DNA of 14,997 nucleotides, from NCBI GenBank assembly GCA_002362175.1, contig DETU01000083.1, positions 848 to 15,844 of the forward strand, given 5' to 3'. How positions within the stretch are numbered: position 1 is the first letter of the stretch; the number at the start of each line of letters is the position of its first letter. Position numbers and translations under genes: made by a program. The stretch comes from Ruminococcus sp. UBA3280. Lineage in GTDB: Bacteria > Bacillota > Clostridia > Oscillospirales > Ruminococcaceae. Below are positions 12,424 through 14,997 of the stretch, piece after piece. The notes under the pieces were generated by a model, which was not told where the DNA came from, ran no database searches, and saw only the letters and a program-made list of their open reading frames with translations.

Positions 12424-13608
12424 TTATGATGCGGACGAAAGCCGCTGAATCATTTCAATACACATTCTTCCGTTATGATACGGGCATTTCCACGGATCCA
12501 CAACACTGCGGCTGGGATCGGGTTTTCCGCTGTCATCGGCAGCCCAGATCCACTCTCCGCCGGAGCGTTTGTCAACTATGTTGTTCATGATGTAGCTCCA
12601 GATGTTTTCCGCGATGTCAACATATTCATGCCCGCCGTAGCCGTGTTGATACGCGTTCAGAAATCCCACGACGGATTCCGCCTGTACCCACCAGATACGC
12701 AGGCGATTTACAACGCCGTTGTCGCACTCGTTCAGCAGCGAGCCGCTCTCCTTGTCATACGCCGTTTTTGCGATATGCGCGACTATGCGCTTGTTCATAT
12801 CATGGAACTTCGCCGCGTACTCTTCGTCGCCGATGATATCAACGGCGCGGTCTATAAGCCATGTTGCCTCGATATCGTGACCGTAACTGTAAACGCTGCC
12901 GATCTCATTAAGCTCTCTGTCAAAGAACACGAACAGCTTGTCGTTATCTTTATCGAATATCTTGTCATAAGTGATGTCAAGCTGGAACTTCAGCCGCTCC
13001 AGCACCTTGGGCGACTTGTCGGCAAGATACAGCTCGGTATACGCTTCCATAAGGTGGAGCGTGGTGTTCATCGTTTTATCCGCCATAAGTCCGTTTTCGG
13101 AAAGCTCGTCGTTCGCAAGTTCCTTTGACCAATCGCGTGAGAGCTTCTCTTTATAGGCAACGTCGTCCGCGTGGTGCTTTTCCACCAATTCCATTACATC
13201 ATACGCAGTTTTCAGCGCGTTTTTGTCGCCGCTCGCGCGGTAATAGCTTGAAAGCGCGTAGATAAAGAAAGCCTGGCAGTAGCTGTGCTTCATATCGTCA
13301 AGCACGGTACCGTCGTGATTCATCGCCCAGTAAACCCCGCCGTATTGCTTATCATAGCACTTTTCCGTAAGGAACTCGTAGGCGTGTTTGGCGTTATCCA
13401 GCAGCGCGGGGTCTTTAAGCGCGATATAGGCGTTGGAATAGAACCACAGTATCCTTGAGTGGAGAATAACACCCTTTTCGCCCTTTTTGTCAACATTCAG
13501 ATCTTTATTGACCTGTCCGTACCAACCGCCGAACTCATCATCGCGCAAGCTGTTCCAGAACGGGATAATGTGTCCCAGAAGTTCGTCCTTTATTTCTTTT
13601 GTCATCAT
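12424..13608 (-). CDS. Cellobiose 2-epimerase (AGE family)
   Basis: I start it at ATG 13608 (MMTKEIKDELLGHIIPFWNS), which fits the usual length of about 390-410; the frame stays open up to 13731 but that extension is basic and has no binding site. The 394-residue protein is an (alpha/alpha)6 barrel of the N-acylglucosamine 2-epimerase superfamily. It closely resembles Ruminococcus albus cellobiose 2-epimerase: GVILHSRILWFYSNAY, HDIEATWL and WKCPYHNGRM. His244 and Glu247 in SYGHDIE and His378 in CPYHNGR match the catalytic residues of that enzyme. It interconverts the reducing-end glucose and mannose of beta-1,4 disaccharides; in mannan catabolism it turns mannobiose into mannosyl-glucose for a GH130 phosphorylase, which is not in this window. 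Confidence 0.92.
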   Translation of the reverse strand: MMTKEIKDELLGHIIPFWNSLRDDEFGGWYGQVNKDLNVDKKGEKGVILHSRILWFYSNAYIALKDPALLDNAKHAYEFLTEKCYDKQYGGVYWAMNHDGTVLDDMKHSYCQAFFIYALSSYYRASGDKNALKTAYDVMELVEKHHADDVAYKEKLSRDWSKELANDELSENGLMADKTMNTTLHLMEAYTELYLADKSPKVLERLKFQLDITYDKIFDKDNDKLFVFFDRELNEIGSVYSYGHDIEATWLIDRAVDIIGDEEYAAKFHDMNKRIVAHIAKTAYDKESGSLLNECDNGVVNRLRIWWVQAESVVGFLNAYQHGYGGHEYVDIAENIWSYIMNNIVDKRSGGEWIWAADDSGKPDPSRSVVDPWKCPYHNGRMCIEMIQRLSSAS

Positions 13609-13736
13609 AAATACAATAGCCCTCTCTTTTTTTATCTGAATAATCGCTGATTTTATCCGTATTCTTTCGCTCCGTTTGCGCGAACAGAAAAGATCAAACA
13701 AGCGTTTGCCTAAATTATCTTTACTTCTCACACACT
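13609..13736 (-). promoter_or_regulatory. Upstream region of the epimerase operon with a possible operator
   Basis: This AT-rich intergenic DNA holds the inverted repeat CAAACaagcGTTTG (13695-13708), reminiscent of binding sites for LacI-type sugar regulators. A purine-rich AGAGAGGG sits 11 bases before the epimerase ATG. I see no convincing -35/-10 pair. Confidence 0.3.
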
Positions 13737-13767
13737 TTATTCTCCCCCATTCTTTGGGGGAGAATAA
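13737..13767. terminator. Perfect hairpin between secA and the epimerase gene
   Basis: TTATTCTCCCCCA (13737-13749) and TGGGGGAGAATAA (13755-13767) form a perfect 13-bp stem with a 5-nt loop, 18 bases past the secA stop. It lacks a long T run, so it may be a weak terminator or an mRNA-end stabiliser. Confidence 0.6.
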
Positions 13768-13784
13768 GATGTATAATAAGTTAA

Positions 13785-14997
13785 TTATCTCTTCGCCTTT
13801 TTAGCCTTTTTTTCCGCGCGTGCCGCGCTTCTGTAAGGCGTTTGCTTGCCGCCCGCGTTGGGAGCATCGGGACGCATCACCTGCTCGCGCTGCGGCGCCT
13901 GCATACGCACGGGCATAGTCAGCACGAGCTTCACGGTGTCCTCGCGGATAGCCGCTATCATCTCGTCGAACATATTAAATCCCTCAAAACGATACTCCTC
14001 AACGGGGTTGCGCTGCGCATAGCCGCGAAGTCCGATACCGTTTTTAAGCTCGTCCATAGCGTCGATATGATCCATCCAATAGCGATCGACCGTTTTCAGC
14101 AGACAAACACGTTCAAGCTCGCGCATATTTTCCGCGCCAAACTCGTCCTCACGCAATTTGTAAAGGAGCTCGCCGCGCTTCTGGATAAGATCGATAATAT
14201 CCTTTTGATCGATGTCATTAAGATCGTCTATGGAATAACGCAGATCGGTATCCATAAGATAAACGTTCATATACTGCGAACGCAGACCGTCCAGGTTCCA
14301 GTTTTCCGCTACCGAATCGGAGCAGTATGTCTTGACGTTCGCGTCGATATCCTGCTTCATCATCTGGATAACGTTATCGTGAATATCCTCGCCGTCAAGC
14401 ACTTTTCTGCGCTGAGAGTATATCGTTTCGCGCATTTGCGACATAACGTCGTCGAAATCGAGGACGTGTTTTCTTATCGCGAAGTTGTTGCCTTCTATCT
14501 TGCGCTGAGCGCTTTCTATCGCTTTGGACAGGAACCCGACTTCAAGCGGGATATCCTCCTCGAAATTCATGCGTTCCATAATAAGACGCACCCTGTCGCC
14601 GCCGAACAATCTCATAAGATCATCCTCCAGCGAGATATAAAAACAGCTTTCCCCGGGGTCGCCCTGACGCCCCGCGCGCCCTCTTAACTGGTTGTCGATG
14701 CGGCGGGATTCGTGGCGTTCCGTGCCGATGATGAACAGCCCGCCCGCCTCGCGAACCTCGTCCGCCTCGGGAGCTATCTGCTCGTCATATTTTTTGATAA
14801 GCGACTGATATTTTTCGCGCGCCGCGATGATCTCCTGATCATCGGTCTCGGCGAAGCTTCTCGCGTTTTCAATAAGCTCCTCGGAATATTCGAGCTTCTT
14901 CATCTCCGCGACCGCGAGGAACTCCGAGTTGCCGCCAAGCTTTATATCCGTGCCGCGCCCCGCCATATTCGTAGCGATGGTCACCGCGCCTTTTTTG
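13785..14997 (-). CDS. secA: Preprotein translocase ATPase SecA, C-terminal part (5' end outside window)
   Basis: The open frame enters from the right edge (KKGAVTIATNMAGRGTDIK) and runs about 403 residues to 13785. TIATNMAGRGTDI and RRIDNQLRGRAGRQGDPG are motifs V and VI of the SecA ATPase (second nucleotide-binding fold). Helical scaffold and wing domains follow (VLDFDDVMSQMRETIY, then KTVDRYWMDHIDAMDELKNG and IGLRGYAQRNPVEEYRFEGF). SecA drives proteins through the SecYEG channel at the membrane. The protein ends in a basic tail (AARAEKKAKKAKR) and has no zinc-binding CxC...CH motif, which is seen in some clostridial SecA proteins. GC content is higher than in the prophage, consistent with core chromosome. 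Confidence 0.97.
   Translation of the reverse strand, partial: KKGAVTIATNMAGRGTDIKLGGNSEFLAVAEMKKLEYSEELIENARSFAETDDQEIIAAREKYQSLIKKYDEQIAPEADEVREAGGLFIIGTERHESRRIDNQLRGRAGRQGDPGESCFYISLEDDLMRLFGGDRVRLIMERMNFEEDIPLEVGFLSKAIESAQRKIEGNNFAIRKHVLDFDDVMSQMRETIYSQRRKVLDGEDIHDNVIQMMKQDIDANVKTYCSDSVAENWNLDGLRSQYMNVYLMDTDLRYSIDDLNDIDQKDIIDLIQKRGELLYKLREDEFGAENMRELERVCLLKTVDRYWMDHIDAMDELKNGIGLRGYAQRNPVEEYRFEGFNMFDEMIAAIREDTVKLVLTMPVRMQAPQREQVMRPDAPNAGGKQTPYRSAARAEKKAKKAKR

Noticed and set aside
12475..13128. Plus-strand open frame (217 codons) opposite the epimerase gene
   Set aside because: Antisense shadow of a clearly recognised gene, with low-complexity hydrophobic translation and no start signal.
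13609..13731. N-terminal extension of the epimerase up to 13731
   Set aside because: The 41 extra residues are basic, unlike known epimerases, have no ribosome binding site and overlap the intergenic palindrome; ATG 13608 gives the family's normal length.
13842..14687. Long plus-strand open frame (281 codons) opposite secA
   Set aside because: It lies wholly antisense to secA, whose motifs are unmistakable; GC-rich genes often leave such shadow frames. No binding site or recognisable domain.
1..14997. CRISPR arrays, tRNA genes, rRNA genes, insertion sequences, prophage attachment sites
   Set aside because: I saw no regularly spaced repeats, cloverleaf sequences, transposase genes or duplicated core at the prophage edges. 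No integrase gene is present.

Overview
The window shows a decayed siphovirus-type prophage (about 1-10560, nearly all on the minus strand) next to low-GC Gram-positive chromosomal genes. The chromosomal genes are a GNAT acetyltransferase (plus strand), a GH26 mannanase-like enzyme with a cellobiose 2-epimerase-like enzyme, and the 3' part of secA (minus strand). The pairing of a cytoplasmic GH26 enzyme with an epimerase close to the Ruminococcus albus enzyme, and a SecA without its usual zinc tail, suggest a Ruminococcus-like Oscillospiraceae member. That host call is inference from protein resemblance.

Prophage, read in its own direction (high to low coordinates). It starts with a broken DNA methyltransferase gene (10560-10218) fused by deletion to the last codons of a probable P27-type small terminase gene (10222-10080). 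Next comes a toxin cassette: a short head-like segment, an HNHDDKGRF-Gly5 adaptor and a Ntox50-like RNase toxin domain carrying a one-base frameshift (10087-9474), followed by a small putative immunity gene (9462-9253) and a terminator. Then come the large terminase (9177-7474) and an HK97-type portal (7489-5666). The portal's C-terminus carries a second, nearly identical adaptor joined to a HENQH zincin-like domain, with its own small downstream gene (5658-5335) and a related terminator. The order then becomes conventional: prohead protease, major capsid protein, head-tail connector, head-tail adaptor, gp10-like protein, a D12-class adenine methylase moron, tail completion protein, major tail protein and the tail assembly chaperone. 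The chaperone has a clear -1 programmed frameshift site (CCCAAAC, 5-nt spacer, 11-bp stem). The tape-measure gene is cut after about 22 codons and joined to the end of another reading frame, followed by a terminator. No integrase, lysis, tail-fibre or replication genes are present, so this is a cryptic element.

The most striking feature is the pair of swappable toxin/immunity cassettes. They share a 126-bp adaptor (about 95% identical by hand alignment) at the toxin side and a similar terminator at the other end, but have unrelated toxin and immunity genes. One toxin domain is physically part of the portal protein.

Between prophage and chromosome (10561-10764) lie a consensus sigma-A promoter (TTGACA-17-TATAAT), a possible 11-codon leader ORF and a strong 12-bp hairpin ahead of the acetyltransferase. 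Acetyltransferase and mannanase genes converge on a shared terminator. The epimerase and mannanase genes are 13 bp apart on one strand and probably form a mannan-oligosaccharide catabolic operon; base composition drops sharply to AT-rich at their junction.
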